From contig CALDUY010000013.1 in assembly GCA_937923405.1 (NCBI GenBank), forward strand, positions 167,226 to 231,225: a DNA stretch of 64,000 bases. Reading direction: 5' to 3'. How positions within the stretch are numbered: the stretch's first letter is position 1; each line of letters begins with the position of its first letter. This stretch comes from an uncultured Gemmataceae bacterium (GTDB taxonomy: Bacteria > Planctomycetota > Planctomycetia > Gemmatales > Gemmataceae). Position numbers and translations under genes: made by a program. Positions 1-9,216 of this stretch are shown here, in pieces. The notes under the pieces were generated by a model, which ran no database searches, had not been told where the DNA came from, and saw only the letters and a program-made list of their open reading frames with translations.

Positions 1-1901
1 GGCGTTGGGTTGTGCTGGACGATGAAGTTGTACCAGTCGAGAACCCAAACGTGGCCATCGGGGCCGACCTCGGCCATGATCGGCGCGCACCATTCATCAT
101 CGGAGGCCAACAGGTTCCAGGCATTCCGTGAGCGGAAGTTACTACCGTCAGGTTGAAGCTGGAACGTCGCCACCAGATGCCCGGTCGGTTCGCAGACGAA
201 CGCCGTCTGGTTCCAGTATTCGCGCGGATAGGTGCGGGCCGTGTACAGGGCGTGTCCCGCCGCTGCCGTGAACCGCCCGTGGTAATCGACCTGACGCACC
301 TTGTCGGTAATGGGGTGCATCGGCGCATTGCCAGCTATGCCGCGCAACACGCTAGAGGACCAGCCGCGCACCGACTCGTAGTACCGGTTGGGGACAGGCA
401 GATACTCGCTGGGGTTGCCGTTGGCGGTCGAGCCGAACAACAACCCCTCCTCGCTGAAGCCGACGCCCCAAGAGTTGTTGTTGGTGCTGCGGAGGAATTC
501 CAGCTTCGAGCCATCTGGTTTGAAGCGATAGAACCCCTGGCCGAAGGAGTGGCGTTCACCGCCGACCTGGCCGCGGAAGCCGGCATAGCCCACGATGCCA
601 TACAGCCAGTTGTCCAGACCATAGTTGAGGTTGCTCGGTCCGGCGTGGGTATCGTTGGTGCCCCAGCCGGTGAACAGCGTGCGACGAAGGTCGGCGACGC
701 CGTCGCCGGTGGTGTCTTTCAGGTACAAGGTGTGCGGAGCCTGATGCACAATCACCCCGCCATCATAGAAGGCAATGGAGGTAGGAATACTCAGTTTATC
801 TGCAAAGGTGGTGACCTTGTCGGCGACGCCGTCGCCGGTGGTGTCCTCGACAATGACAATTCGATCGCGACCCTTGCCGGCGGGCTGCAGTTCGTTGGGG
901 TAGTCGTAAGTCAGAGCCAGCCACAGTCGCCCGCGTTCATCCCAGTTCATGCAGATCGGTTTGCCCTGAAACAGGGTTTCGTCGGCGAAGAGTTGAAGTT
1001 CGAAGTCAACCGGTGTGACCATGTGCCGCATCGACTCTTTGGCGGTCAAGGGCAACTGCATCTTGGTGAGCGGCTTGCCCGTGGTGCCCCAGCGTTCGCC
1101 GGCGGGATAGAACGGGACTTTGGCGTCCTTGTACTGGAACGGTGGTAGGTCGCGGGCCAGCTTCGTCATCTCGGGAGCATCGACGTAGGGCGGCACCACG
1201 CTCGGATCGCCGCCGCAAGCCCAACGGATGCCCCGTTCCACCAGATTGACGAATCCCGGATTGCCCCAGGTACGGTGATCGTGGCCCCAGGCGGTGTAAA
1301 AGACTCGCCCCTTGCCGTGCGTGCGAACCCAGGTCCACGGCTCCTTGACCGCTCCCTCGACGCGGTATTCCAGCACGGTGCGATCTTTCTCGTTGTGCTT
1401 GTGATGAACATAGGTTTCATCCCAGGAGGAAAAGCCTTTGTAGCCGTTCAGAATCGGATGATCCACGTCGGCGAGCGTGGCGCGGAAGGTGCCGGTTTCG
1501 TGGCTACGAAACTGTGCGCCGACCAGTGCGATGTAGGCCGGTGAGTTGAGGAAACAATACGACGCGCAGTGCAGCGGAATCAGCCCCTTTCCGGAGGCGA
1601 CAAAGTCCAAAAGCGCCTCCTCTTGTTCTGGCGCGATGCGGGTGTGGTTGGCGTAGATCACTAGCCCGTCATACTGACCTAGGGTGGTCGGATTCAGATC
1701 GGACAGTTTGTCCGTGTAGGTCAGGTCGATGCCGCGCTTCTTCAGCAGCGGGGCCAGTTGACGGAAGCGTTCGGCGGGGCGGTGCCCGGCGTTGTCGCCT
1801 AGGAACAGCAGGTTCAACCGCGCCGGAGCGGCAGTCGCGCTAAGGCCAACGAGTAAAGCCACCAACAAAGCCACTCCCAAATCACGTCGCGGGGAGAGCA
1901 T
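1..1901 (-). CDS. ThuA domain / PVC-type membrane-bound dehydrogenase, 3' end cut by window
   Basis: The frame is open from an ATG at 1901 to the window edge, giving 633 codons with no stop. The protein starts with a signal peptide (basic MLSPRRD, then a hydrophobic run to about residue 26). A ThuA-like region follows at about residues 28-240: a LFLGDNAGHRPAERF start, a YANHTRI stretch, and GKGRVFYTAWGHD near the end. After a linker, from about residue 285, it resembles the large planctomycete dehydrogenase beta-propeller, with repeated DTTGDGVAD motifs and NWDERGRLWLALTYDYP. ThuA proteins are linked to sugar use and the propeller part to secreted planctomycete dehydrogenases; substrate is unknown. 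GGAGG lies 7 bases before the ATG. The start overlaps the ROK gene by 20 bases, so the two are probably co-transcribed. Any haem-binding C-terminus lies outside the window. Confidence 0.85.
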   Translation of the reverse strand, partial: MLSPRRDLGVALLVALLVGLSATAAPARLNLLFLGDNAGHRPAERFRQLAPLLKKRGIDLTYTDKLSDLNPTTLGQYDGLVIYANHTRIAPEQEEALLDFVASGKGLIPLHCASYCFLNSPAYIALVGAQFRSHETGTFRATLADVDHPILNGYKGFSSWDETYVHHKHNEKDRTVLEYRVEGAVKEPWTWVRTHGKGRVFYTAWGHDHRTWGNPGFVNLVERGIRWACGGDPSVVPPYVDAPEMTKLARDLPPFQYKDAKVPFYPAGERWGTTGKPLTKMQLPLTAKESMRHMVTPVDFELQLFADETLFQGKPICMNWDERGRLWLALTYDYPNELQPAGKGRDRIVIVEDTTGDGVADKVTTFADKLSIPTSIAFYDGGVIVHQAPHTLYLKDTTGDGVADLRRTLFTGWGTNDTHAGPSNLNYGLDNWLYGIVGYAGFRGQVGGERHSFGQGFYRFKPDGSKLEFLRSTNNNSWGVGFSEEGLLFGSTANGNPSEYLPVPNRYYESVRGWSSSVLRGIAGNAPMHPITDKVRQVDYHGRFTAAAGHALYTARTYPREYWNQTAFVCEPTGHLVATFQLQPDGSNFRSRNAWNLLASDDEWCAPIMAEVGPDGHVWVLDWYNFIVQHNPT

Positions 1902-3090
1902 GGCGTACCTCCGACGGAAAACACAACGAGTTGGATTCCAACGCGGGCACTAGAGAACTGGTCAGATGGTGAATAATGCCGGCAATCGCTCCCTGGGATT
2001 TGCTTCCCGTGGCGCGAACGAGCTTGCAGTCCTGGAACGAGGGACGCAAAGCACGCTGGGCGGCCAAGGCTTCGACCCGAGCGAACAGCGAGGCATCGGC
2101 CTCGAACATCCGACCATGAATAAACAAACGAGTGGGATTAAACAGATTGATGACAGCGGCGACGGCGATCGCCAGATACCGAGCCACGTCCTCGAACTCG
2201 GCAGAAAGATCGATCGTTCCCGACCGAGCGAGATGGATCACCTCCTCGATGGTCACGGGCCGATTGATTTTTAGCGCGACGCGGCGGGCAAGAGATGTGT
2301 CATTGGCCACCGTTTCCAGACAGCCGACGTTGCCGCAGCCACAACGCAAGCCGTCGGGAACGACCGTGACGTGCCCCAACTCACCGGCCATACCCGTGTG
2401 TCCGGTCAACAGTCGACCGCCGGAGACCACGCCCAACCCCATGCCAGTATGCACGTCGAGCATGGCGAAGTCGGCCAGGCCGCGCGCTTCGCCATGATGT
2501 TGTTCGGCCAGGCACAGGGCGTGCGATTCCTGAAGCAGCAAGCATTCGGTGCCCAGACGGTCGGCCAGATCGCGAGCTGGCGTGTGTCCATTAGTGAACG
2601 GCAAGTTCGGCGACAGTACGCTACGCTGGGCGCGGTAGTCGATCAAGCCGGGCAGACTTAAGCCGATGCCCAATGTGGTCATGCCGGGTCGATCCATCAG
2701 CTGGCGAGCTTGTCGAGTCAGGGCGGTCAGCAGGGCAGAGTAACTTTTCGGAGTCGTTATGGTGAAAGAATTGTCGTGTAAACGCCCGTCCAGACCCGCG
2801 GAGACCAGATAGCAACGATCGGCGTCGACAGCGATGCCGAGCACCTGAGCACGATCACGAGCTGGTTGCAGCCGCAACGCCGGTCGTCCGCCGGTGGCCT
2901 GCGGCTCAGCGATCTCCTCGATCAACCCCGCGCGTAACAGTGCCGCCACTGCTCGCGACACTGCTGGGGCACTCAGGCCGCATTCCCGCGCCAGTTCCGC
3001 GCGCGACAGCGGCCCATTGGCTTGCAACACGCGCAGCACCTGGCGTTCGCTCATCTTGCCTAGCAGACTCGGTTCGATGCGGGCATTCAT
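1882..3090 (-). CDS. ROK-family transcriptional regulator (NagC/Mlc-like)
   Basis: 402 residues. The N-terminus is a winged helix (residues about 12-65, including SRAELARECGLSAPAVSRAV). A ROK domain follows, with the zinc site of this family visible: H240 in GELGH, then C250, C252 and C257 in the CGCGNVGCLE motif. The catalytic Asn-Asp pair of sugar kinases is replaced by QES (about residue 188), similar to the change in Mlc, so this should be a sugar-responsive repressor rather than a kinase. It sits upstream of, and overlaps, the ThuA/dehydrogenase gene, which suggests control of a sugar-related operon that includes itself. The inducer cannot be read from sequence. Confidence 0.88.
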   Translation of the reverse strand: MNARIEPSLLGKMSERQVLRVLQANGPLSRAELARECGLSAPAVSRAVAALLRAGLIEEIAEPQATGGRPALRLQPARDRAQVLGIAVDADRCYLVSAGLDGRLHDNSFTITTPKSYSALLTALTRQARQLMDRPGMTTLGIGLSLPGLIDYRAQRSVLSPNLPFTNGHTPARDLADRLGTECLLLQESHALCLAEQHHGEARGLADFAMLDVHTGMGLGVVSGGRLLTGHTGMAGELGHVTVVPDGLRCGCGNVGCLETVANDTSLARRVALKINRPVTIEEVIHLARSGTIDLSAEFEDVARYLAIAVAAVINLFNPTRLFIHGRMFEADASLFARVEALAAQRALRPSFQDCKLVRATGSKSQGAIAGIIHHLTSSLVPALESNSLCFPSEVRHALPAT

Positions 3091-3166
3091 GCGGGAATCA
3101 CGCCTGAGGAAACAACAGCGACGCCTGTAGCCTAGCAGGCTCTTTGAGCTTTGTAAAGGATGTTTA

Positions 3167-3181
3167 CTAAGGATTCTTTAG
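3167..3181. promoter_or_regulatory. imperfect palindrome upstream of the ROK gene, possible operator
   Basis: CTAAGGATTCTTTAG is a 15-base imperfect dyad (CTAA/TTAG ends with GGA/TCT inner arms), about 77 bases before the ROK start codon. A related direct copy, TAAAGGAT, sits just before it at 3154-3161. ROK repressors commonly autoregulate through AT-rich dyads, so an operator is plausible but unproven. The rest of the 3091-3386 gap shows no gene that I can support. Confidence 0.25.
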
Positions 3182-3386
3182 AATGTGAGAAACTGATGAG
3201 AATTGCCCGTCGCCACCCGCCACTTGGCTGCCCACCCAGAGGAGGCGATCCCTCTCCTCTTCCACTAAGCTTCAATCAACGAACAGCCCTAGCTACGAAC
3301 AGAACCTACTTGTTTTGATTCGGAATGCTGTGCTAATCTCCCGAACCTTTCCATAAGTTCGGATCTACTCAAATAGGGCTGGGAAC

Positions 3387-3645
3387 ATGAAGTTTCGCCT
3401 CCTTGTCCCGGTCGTGCTGCTGGCTTGGACCTCAGTAGTTCGAAGCGATTTCATTTTCACCTCACAACCAATCAACGGACACGTCATGTGGTTGTGGCTG
3501 GGCATCAGTCCGGAATACGGATCGGCCAACCGCCAAATCGACATGAGCAATCCAGCTTGGCGCTCCAGAACCAGCCACGTTCAGCCTGTTTAGTTTAGGA
3601 TTACTCGGCTGTGCGCGAATCTGGCTACGACGACGTCGAATTGAG
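3387..3645 (+). pseudogene. frameshifted small PEP-CTERM protein remnant
   Basis: An ATG at 3387 opens a clear signal peptide (MKFRLLVPVVLLAWTSVVRS) followed by about 48 residues and a TAG at 3591. In the next frame, from 3562, the sequence reads APEPATFSLFSLGLLGC and then ARIWLRRRR. This is a textbook PEP-CTERM sorting tail: PEP motif, hydrophobic helix, arginine cluster. That frame is closed upstream by TGA at 3544, so head and tail can only be joined by a frameshift between about 3547 and 3562. Even rejoined it is only about 85 residues, so an internal deletion is also possible. PEP-CTERM proteins are exported and processed by exosortase; no exosortase gene is in this window. A terminator follows directly, supporting a once-expressed gene. 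Confidence 0.6.
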
Positions 3646-3660
3646 TTGAAGAAGTTGCTG

Positions 3661-3702
3661 CGGGTCGAAAGCCGTTATTCCAGCCTTCGACCCGAGTTTT
3701 TT
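3661..3702 (+). terminator. rho-independent terminator after the PEP-CTERM remnant
   Basis: CGGGTCGAA (3661-3669) pairs perfectly with TTCGACCCG (3686-3694) around a 16-base loop, and six T residues follow at 3697-3702. The T run exists only in the plus direction, so it serves the plus-strand gene upstream and abuts the mqnE stop codon on the other strand. Confidence 0.75.
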
Positions 3703-4835
3703 CAGCTCGGCACTAGTTTCAGCGATCGTCCGGTTCGCCAGCGGGTATCCGCCTCGCGGATCACTTCGTGGTACAACGTGTCCCGTTCGATTGGTACGCG
3801 GCCTGCTTCCTCGATCAGTCGGCGAATCTCGCGCACGGTCAGTTCCTGCGGCGAGTCGCTGCCCGCGTCGTGATAGATCTTCTCATGCACCACGGTGCCA
3901 TCCAGATCGTCGGCGCCGTAGCTCAAGGCGATCTGAGCCGTGTTGATGCCCAACATCACCCAATACGCCTTAATGTGAGGGAAGTTGTCCAGCATCAGCC
4001 GGCTAATCGCCATCACCTTCAGATCCATCATCCCGCTGGGCTTCTTGATGTGGCTTAGGCGTGTGTTGTCCGGATGGAACGCCAGCGGGATGAAGGTTTG
4101 GAATCCGCCCGTCTCGTCCTGCAGCTGGCGCAGTCGGATCAAATGATCGATGCGATGCTGGGGCTTCTCAATGTGGCCGTAAAGCATCGTTGCGTTGGAA
4201 CGCAGACCTAGTTCGTGAGCTTCGCGATGGACGCGCAGCCACATGTCGGCGTCGGCCTTGTGCTCGCAGATCAGATCGCGCACCTCGGGATGGAAGATCT
4301 CCGCCCCGCCGCCTGGTAGGCTGCCCAGCCCCGCTTCTTTGAATTCCGCCAACAGATCGCGCGTTGAACGGCCGGTCATCCGGGCGAACCAGTCCCACTC
4401 GACGGCGGTGTACGCTTTCAAATGCAGGTTCGGATGGGCACGGTGGATGATGCGGATAATGTTCAGATACCACTCGTAGGGGAGCTGATGATGCAGCCCG
4501 CCGACGATGTGCAGTTCGGTCGCGCCCCGCTGCTCGGCCTCGGCGGCGCGGTGCAAAATCTCCTCGTCGCTCATGACGTAGCCTTTGGGGCTTCGTAGAT
4601 CGGCCCGAAAAGCACAGAAGGTGCAACGATAAACACAGACGTTGGTCGGGTTCAGGTGCGTGTTGACGTTGTAGTAGGTGAAATTGCCGTTCTTCCGCTC
4701 GCGAACCAGGTTGGCCAGTTCGCCCAGTGTGAACAGATCGGCCTGCTCTTCCAGCACCAAGCCATCGTCGAACGACAGGCGTACGCCCGCCTCCACTTTC
4801 TCGCGAATGGCTCCGAGGCGTGTGTTAATGCTCAT
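3702..4835 (-). CDS. mqnE: aminofutalosine synthase (radical SAM), menaquinone biosynthesis
   Basis: 377 residues. The radical SAM cysteines are C67, C71 and C74 in CVYRCTFC. MqnE-type signatures follow: ATELHIVGGLHHQLPYEWY, LKAYTAVEWDWFAR, and the glycine-rich SLPGGGAEIF loop. MqnE joins a radical SAM reaction to 3-[(1-carboxyvinyl)oxy]benzoate and SAM in the futalosine route to menaquinone, in the cytoplasm. MqnC and CofH are related, but HIVGGLH and the overall length favour MqnE. No other mqn gene is visible here. It is the last gene of a same-strand run with the kinase and hemB, about 110 bases from the kinase stop. Confidence 0.88.
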   Translation of the reverse strand: MSINTRLGAIREKVEAGVRLSFDDGLVLEEQADLFTLGELANLVRERKNGNFTYYNVNTHLNPTNVCVYRCTFCAFRADLRSPKGYVMSDEEILHRAAEAEQRGATELHIVGGLHHQLPYEWYLNIIRIIHRAHPNLHLKAYTAVEWDWFARMTGRSTRDLLAEFKEAGLGSLPGGGAEIFHPEVRDLICEHKADADMWLRVHREAHELGLRSNATMLYGHIEKPQHRIDHLIRLRQLQDETGGFQTFIPLAFHPDNTRLSHIKKPSGMMDLKVMAISRLMLDNFPHIKAYWVMLGINTAQIALSYGADDLDGTVVHEKIYHDAGSDSPQELTVREIRRLIEEAGRVPIERDTLYHEVIREADTRWRTGRSLKLVPS

Positions 4836-4946
4836 GGATCTATTCCAAATCGGGCGACAAACCGTGGTTCTGCTTGTTCCGTACAGTTTGGTAAACTTTC
4901 CGCGTCTCGTCGAGAGGAGAACCGCAGCAGAACCGCACGGATAACC

Positions 4947-6866
4947 TCATTTTCCAGCTGGGCGTCCAACAGTGCTATCAACGAACTGGATCAGTTTTTT
5001 CGCCTGCTGAACGACTTCGGCGAAGGCGTCGTCGTCCTGATACACCTGAACTATCTCATGGGCCACCAGGCGTTTGTCCAGTAGGGCCAACTGCCGATCC
5101 GCCTCGGTGGCTTGCAGAGCTTCAGTGATGACCGTGACGCGCCCTTTATCGTCCTGCGGATTCTTGATGAGCGAATCGTGCAGGTCCTTGTACTTGACCG
5201 CGGCAAGCAGACGATAAAAACGATCAACCGGCTCCTTGTTGGCATCCTGACGGAGCAGCTCGTAGGTGCGCTTCGCGCCGAGACGATCGCCGAACGATTC
5301 CTGCCGGGACGCCTGAAGCACGCGAGCGCGGAGTCCTTCGATAGCTGGCTCTTTTCCCGACTTTCGCACTCCTAAACGTAGCTCTTCTAGGGCGCGGAAC
5401 TCGGCGTCGATGGCGTCCAACGCGGCCAGACGTTTCTTGGCCAACGCGCCGATGCCTGCGCTTCCTTCGCGCGAGACGACCTCCTTCCACAGCTTCTCTG
5501 CTGTCGGACGATCGCCGTCATACTCAGCTTCGGCGGCCTTGAAAGCGATTTCCTCGGACTGAGATTTCGGCTCGACGGCCAGCCGCAGCGTCTTCTCCCG
5601 CGCGTAGCGTAGGTGCCGATCGATCAGTTTCTCGAAGCGGTTGGCGTCGTAGTCTTCGGCCCATTTGCGGATCTGTTTTGTCTTGTCATCGTCGAGCTGG
5701 CCATAGCGCGCCAGATACTCGCGGATCGGACCGTCGCGAGCTTGGTCGTGCTTCTCCGGATTGTCCGACTGCATCAGCCGTTCGGCCTTGCGGAACAACT
5801 GATCCGCCGAGGGCGGTTGCAACAGCAGCACAATTGCTCCAATGGTGAAGGCCAACACCGTGCCAATGCCCAGCGCCCGCACCCAGACTTGCTCATACCA
5901 CGGTTTGACCGGCTTCTTACGCGGTCGTTTGCCCTTGATGACTCGGGCAGCCTCGCGGTCCTCGGCGGTGATGTCTTTGCGACGAGTGCGGGGATCGTTG
6001 CCGGCGCTGACCGCATCGACCCCGGCGGAGTGCAGGGCCTCGACTTTCTGTTGGATGCTGGTCAGTACGTTGGCCACCATGTTGGCATCCAGCGGACGAT
6101 GCTCCGGTTTCTTCTCCAGTAGTTGGCAAACCAGCGTGTCCAGCCACACGGGAATATCCAGGGCGAACTGACTGGGACGGGGTGGTGGCTCGTTGACGTG
6201 CTTCAAGAACAGTTCCATTGGGCTGTCGGCCTGGAACGGTTTGCGACCGGTGAGCAGCTCGAAGAAGACCACTCCAAGAGAATAAAGATCGGATTTATGC
6301 GTGATATTCTTCTCGCCGCGACACTGTTCCGGCGACATGTACGAGGCAGTCCCAACCGTACAGTTGGTGCTGGTCAACTGGGTCTCGTCGAGATCCTTGG
6401 CGATGCCAAAGTCCGTTAGTTTCAGCGTGCCATCGGCCAAGATCATCAGGTTCGACGGTTTCAGATCGCGATGCACGATGCCCGCCTCGTGGGCGTGTTG
6501 CAGAGCTGAGCAAAGCTGTGTGCCGAATTCGACGACCTCTTCCCAGGTCATGCGGTCGCGACGCGCCATCACCTTGTCGAGCGACTCGCCCTCGACGTAC
6601 TCCATCGCGTAGTAGCGCACGCCGCCTGTCTTGCCCTCGCCGAACAGCCGAACGATGTTGGGATGCTTCAGCTGTTTGAGAATGGCGACTTCGCGTTTGA
6701 ACCGCTCGGAGGCGGCGGCGTTGTTCGCCCCGTAGCCAGGAGCCATCACTTTGATCGCCAGCACTTGGCCGGTCTTCAGGTAGGTGCCGCGATAGACGGC
6801 CCCCATCGCTCCGGCTCCGAGTTCTTTATCGATGAGGAAGGGGCCGAACTGTTGTCCGACTTGCAT
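4947..6866 (-). CDS. membrane-anchored Ser/Thr protein kinase
   Basis: 639 residues. The N-terminal eukaryotic-type kinase domain is complete: glycine loop GAGAMGAVY (about 17-25), ATP lysine K39 in AIKV, catalytic HRDLKPSN (132-139), DFG at 152-154, and SPE in the activation region (about 178-180). A basic stretch (KRPRKKPVK) leads into one transmembrane helix at about 331-349. The remaining 290 residues are charged and helical, lack a recognised sensor domain, and should lie outside the membrane if the kinase is cytoplasmic. This is the PknB-like receptor layout common in planctomycetes. Its substrates are unknown. Confidence 0.9.
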   Translation of the reverse strand: MQVGQQFGPFLIDKELGAGAMGAVYRGTYLKTGQVLAIKVMAPGYGANNAAASERFKREVAILKQLKHPNIVRLFGEGKTGGVRYYAMEYVEGESLDKVMARRDRMTWEEVVEFGTQLCSALQHAHEAGIVHRDLKPSNLMILADGTLKLTDFGIAKDLDETQLTSTNCTVGTASYMSPEQCRGEKNITHKSDLYSLGVVFFELLTGRKPFQADSPMELFLKHVNEPPPRPSQFALDIPVWLDTLVCQLLEKKPEHRPLDANMVANVLTSIQQKVEALHSAGVDAVSAGNDPRTRRKDITAEDREAARVIKGKRPRKKPVKPWYEQVWVRALGIGTVLAFTIGAIVLLLQPPSADQLFRKAERLMQSDNPEKHDQARDGPIREYLARYGQLDDDKTKQIRKWAEDYDANRFEKLIDRHLRYAREKTLRLAVEPKSQSEEIAFKAAEAEYDGDRPTAEKLWKEVVSREGSAGIGALAKKRLAALDAIDAEFRALEELRLGVRKSGKEPAIEGLRARVLQASRQESFGDRLGAKRTYELLRQDANKEPVDRFYRLLAAVKYKDLHDSLIKNPQDDKGRVTVITEALQATEADRQLALLDKRLVAHEIVQVYQDDDAFAEVVQQAKKLIQFVDSTVGRPAGK

Positions 6867-6949
6867 GATTCCACCGTCCCGGGTCGTGAAATCGAATCGA
6901 CAGGTGTTGCTTATGGTAAAGACCAGATGGCGGCATTGGCAATGCTGGC

Positions 6950-7942
6950 TTAGCCTAACCAGCGGGCCACGTCCCGAGCGTGATAGGTTAGGATCATGTC
7001 GGCTCCGGCTCGGCGGATGCTAGTCAAGATCTCCAGCGTGACACGTCGTTCGTCGATCCAACCCTTCGCCGCCGCTGCCTTGACCATAGCAAACTCGCCG
7101 GAGACGTTGTAGGCCGCCACCGGCACAGCAAATCGGTCCTTGACGCGACGGATGATGTCGAGGTAGGCCAGCGCCGGCTTGACCATGACCAGGTCTGCTC
7201 CCTCGGCGAGATCCAGCGCCACTTCCTTCAAGGCTTCGTCGCTGTTGGCGGGATCCATCTGGTACGTCGAACGATCGCCAAACTGTGGCGGCGACTCAGC
7301 GGCGTCGCGAAACGGACCATAGAACCCCGAGGCGTACTTGGCCGAGTAGGCCAGAATCGGCAGATGGCTGAAGCCGGCCTCGTCGAGTCCGCGCCGTATC
7401 GCTTGCACCATGCCGTCGAGCATGCCGCTGGGCGCGACGATATCTGCTCCCGCGCGAGCATGGCTGACGCACTGAGCCGCCAGTTTCGGCAAGGTCGCGT
7501 CATTGTCTAGATCGAGTCGACCTGTCTGCTCTGAAAGCACTCCACAATGTCCGTGATTGGTGTACTCGCAGAAGCACTCGTCGGGGATCAACAGCACTCG
7601 TTCGCCGTAGTGCCGACGCAGAGTCTGCAGTGCTTGTTGCACGATACCGTTGTCGGCCAGGGCCACTTCGCCGGTGGCGTCTTTGGTCGCGGGAATGCCG
7701 AATAGCATGAACGCTTGGAGTCCCAGTTCCAGCGCTTCGCCGACTGCTTCGACCAGGGTATCCGGCGAAAACTGGTAAGTGCCCGGCATCGAGGCGATCT
7801 CGTTGCGCACCCCCTGCCCAGGCCGCACGAACAACGGCAGGATCAGATCGTGCGGCGAAAGCGTCGTCTCGCGCACTAACTGCCGCACTAGGGGATGATG
7901 CCGCAGCCGTCGCGGCCGATGTGAAGGGAACGAGGGATTCAT
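6950..7942 (-). CDS. hemB: delta-aminolevulinic acid dehydratase (porphobilinogen synthase)
   Basis: 330 residues, the usual length. HemB condenses two 5-aminolevulinate molecules to porphobilinogen in tetrapyrrole synthesis. The cysteine-rich active-site zinc motif is present: C123, C125 and C133 in [15 protein letters not shown]. Both Schiff-base lysines are present: K202 in [11 protein letters not shown] and K255 in MVKPALAY. This is therefore a zinc-type rather than magnesium-only enzyme. AGGA precedes the ATG. It lies between the aminotransferase and the kinase on the same strand. Confidence 0.96.
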   Translation of the reverse strand: MNPSFPSHRPRRLRHHPLVRQLVRETTLSPHDLILPLFVRPGQGVRNEIASMPGTYQFSPDTLVEAVGEALELGLQAFMLFGIPATKDATGEVALADNGIVQQALQTLRRHYGERVLLIPDECFCEYTNHGHCGVLSEQTGRLDLDNDATLPKLAAQCVSHARAGADIVAPSGMLDGMVQAIRRGLDEAGFSHLPILAYSAKYASGFYGPFRDAAESPPQFGDRSTYQMDPANSDEALKEVALDLAEGADLVMVKPALAYLDIIRRVKDRFAVPVAAYNVSGEFAMVKAAAAKGWIDERRVTLEILTSIRRAGADMILTYHARDVARWLG

Positions 7943-8014
7943 ATTATCCTGTCAAATCGTCCATAAGGATCTGCAACCGAGGGCTGCAACAGCCTCGCTG
8001 ATTCATGCCACTGC

Positions 8015-9190
8015 TCACGCCAGATAGACTTGGTTAGCGGCAGCCACGCCGGCACCCGGCGGCACCTTAGCTCCGAGCTTGGTCAACACCTGCTCTAGCG
8101 CCGCCAACGCCAGCAGCACCACCGCCGGGCGGCTGTTGTAGCCCATCAGGCCAATCCGCCAGGCTTTGCCCTTCAGTTCACCCAGCCCGCCGCCCACTTC
8201 GATGCCGAACTCCTCCAGCAGCATTTTCCGCCCTGCCGCGTCGTCCACTCCGTCGGGGATGCGCACGGCGTTGAGTTGCGGCAGCTGGTGCCCCTCCTGG
8301 GCAGTGTAAGTCAGCCCCATCGCCTGTAACCCCGCCTTCAACGCTCGATGGTTGTGCTGATGCCGCTCCCAGCGTGTTTCCAATCCCTCTTCCAGTATCA
8401 ATCGCAGCCCCTCGTGCAATGCGTAGTTCATCGTGATTGGCAGCGTGTGATGGTACATGCGATCAGTCGTGAGATAGCGTCGGATCAGCGACAGATCGAG
8501 GTACCAGTTGGGCACTTTGGAGCGGCGTTTTTCCATCGCCTCGACGGCACGAGGACTGAACGACACCGGAGCCAGCCCCGGAGGACAGCCCAACCCCTTC
8601 TGCGAACAGCTGTAGATGGCATCGATTTGCCAGTCATCGACGCGGACCGGCACACACCCCAGGGCGGTAACGGCATCGACCATCAGCAGCGTGTCGAACT
8701 CATGGCACAGCTGGCCCAACTCCTCGATCGGCTGCCAGGCTCCCGTCGATGTCTCGGCTTGAACGATGGCCAACAGCTTGGGCCGCTCCCGCTGCAAGGA
8801 TTCGCGAATCAGGTTCAGATCGAACACTTTGCCCCAGGTTTGCTCCAGCACATTGACCTGTGCGCCGAGCCGCTGAGCCATATCGACTATTCGGAGTCCG
8901 AAAAATCCTTTAACGCAGATCGTTACCTTATCACCCGGTTCCAGCAGATTGACCAGACAGGTTTCCATTCCCGCCGATCCCGTCGCGCTGATAGGGAAGG
9001 TCAGCAGATTCTTAGTGAGAAAGACCGAACGCAGCATCTCCTGATTGGCGTTCATCAGCTGAAGAAACTGTGGATCAAGATGCCCCAGAAGCGGCGTCAT
9101 CATGGCTCGCAGGACGTTCGGGTGCGCGTCGCTGGGGCCGGGACCGAGCAACAATCGCGGAGCCGGGCTGAAGGGGATGGGAATCGACAT
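8015..9190 (-). CDS. PLP-dependent class V aminotransferase, alanine-glyoxylate type
   Basis: 391 residues. Fold-type I class V features are visible: the PGPSDAHPNVL start typical of alanine-glyoxylate and serine-glyoxylate aminotransferases, SATGSAGME for phosphate binding, VQAETSTG, the cofactor aspartate in MVDAVTALG (about 172), and the PLP lysine K198 in SCSQKGL. The likely reaction is amino transfer to glyoxylate giving glycine; the donor (alanine or serine) cannot be settled from sequence. GAGGAG sits before the ATG. The isochorismatase-like gene ends 26 bases upstream, so the pair is probably co-transcribed. Confidence 0.88.
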   Translation of the reverse strand: MSIPIPFSPAPRLLLGPGPSDAHPNVLRAMMTPLLGHLDPQFLQLMNANQEMLRSVFLTKNLLTFPISATGSAGMETCLVNLLEPGDKVTICVKGFFGLRIVDMAQRLGAQVNVLEQTWGKVFDLNLIRESLQRERPKLLAIVQAETSTGAWQPIEELGQLCHEFDTLLMVDAVTALGCVPVRVDDWQIDAIYSCSQKGLGCPPGLAPVSFSPRAVEAMEKRRSKVPNWYLDLSLIRRYLTTDRMYHHTLPITMNYALHEGLRLILEEGLETRWERHQHNHRALKAGLQAMGLTYTAQEGHQLPQLNAVRIPDGVDDAAGRKMLLEEFGIEVGGGLGELKGKAWRIGLMGYNSRPAVVLLALAALEQVLTKLGAKVPPGAGVAAANQVYLA

Positions 9191-9216
9191 GAACTATCTC
9201 CTCGATTGTGATCGAA

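Noticed and set aside
153..1148. Plus-strand open frame of 331 codons at the window start
   Set aside because: Antisense to the ThuA/dehydrogenase frame, which has a signal peptide, family motifs and a good ribosome site.
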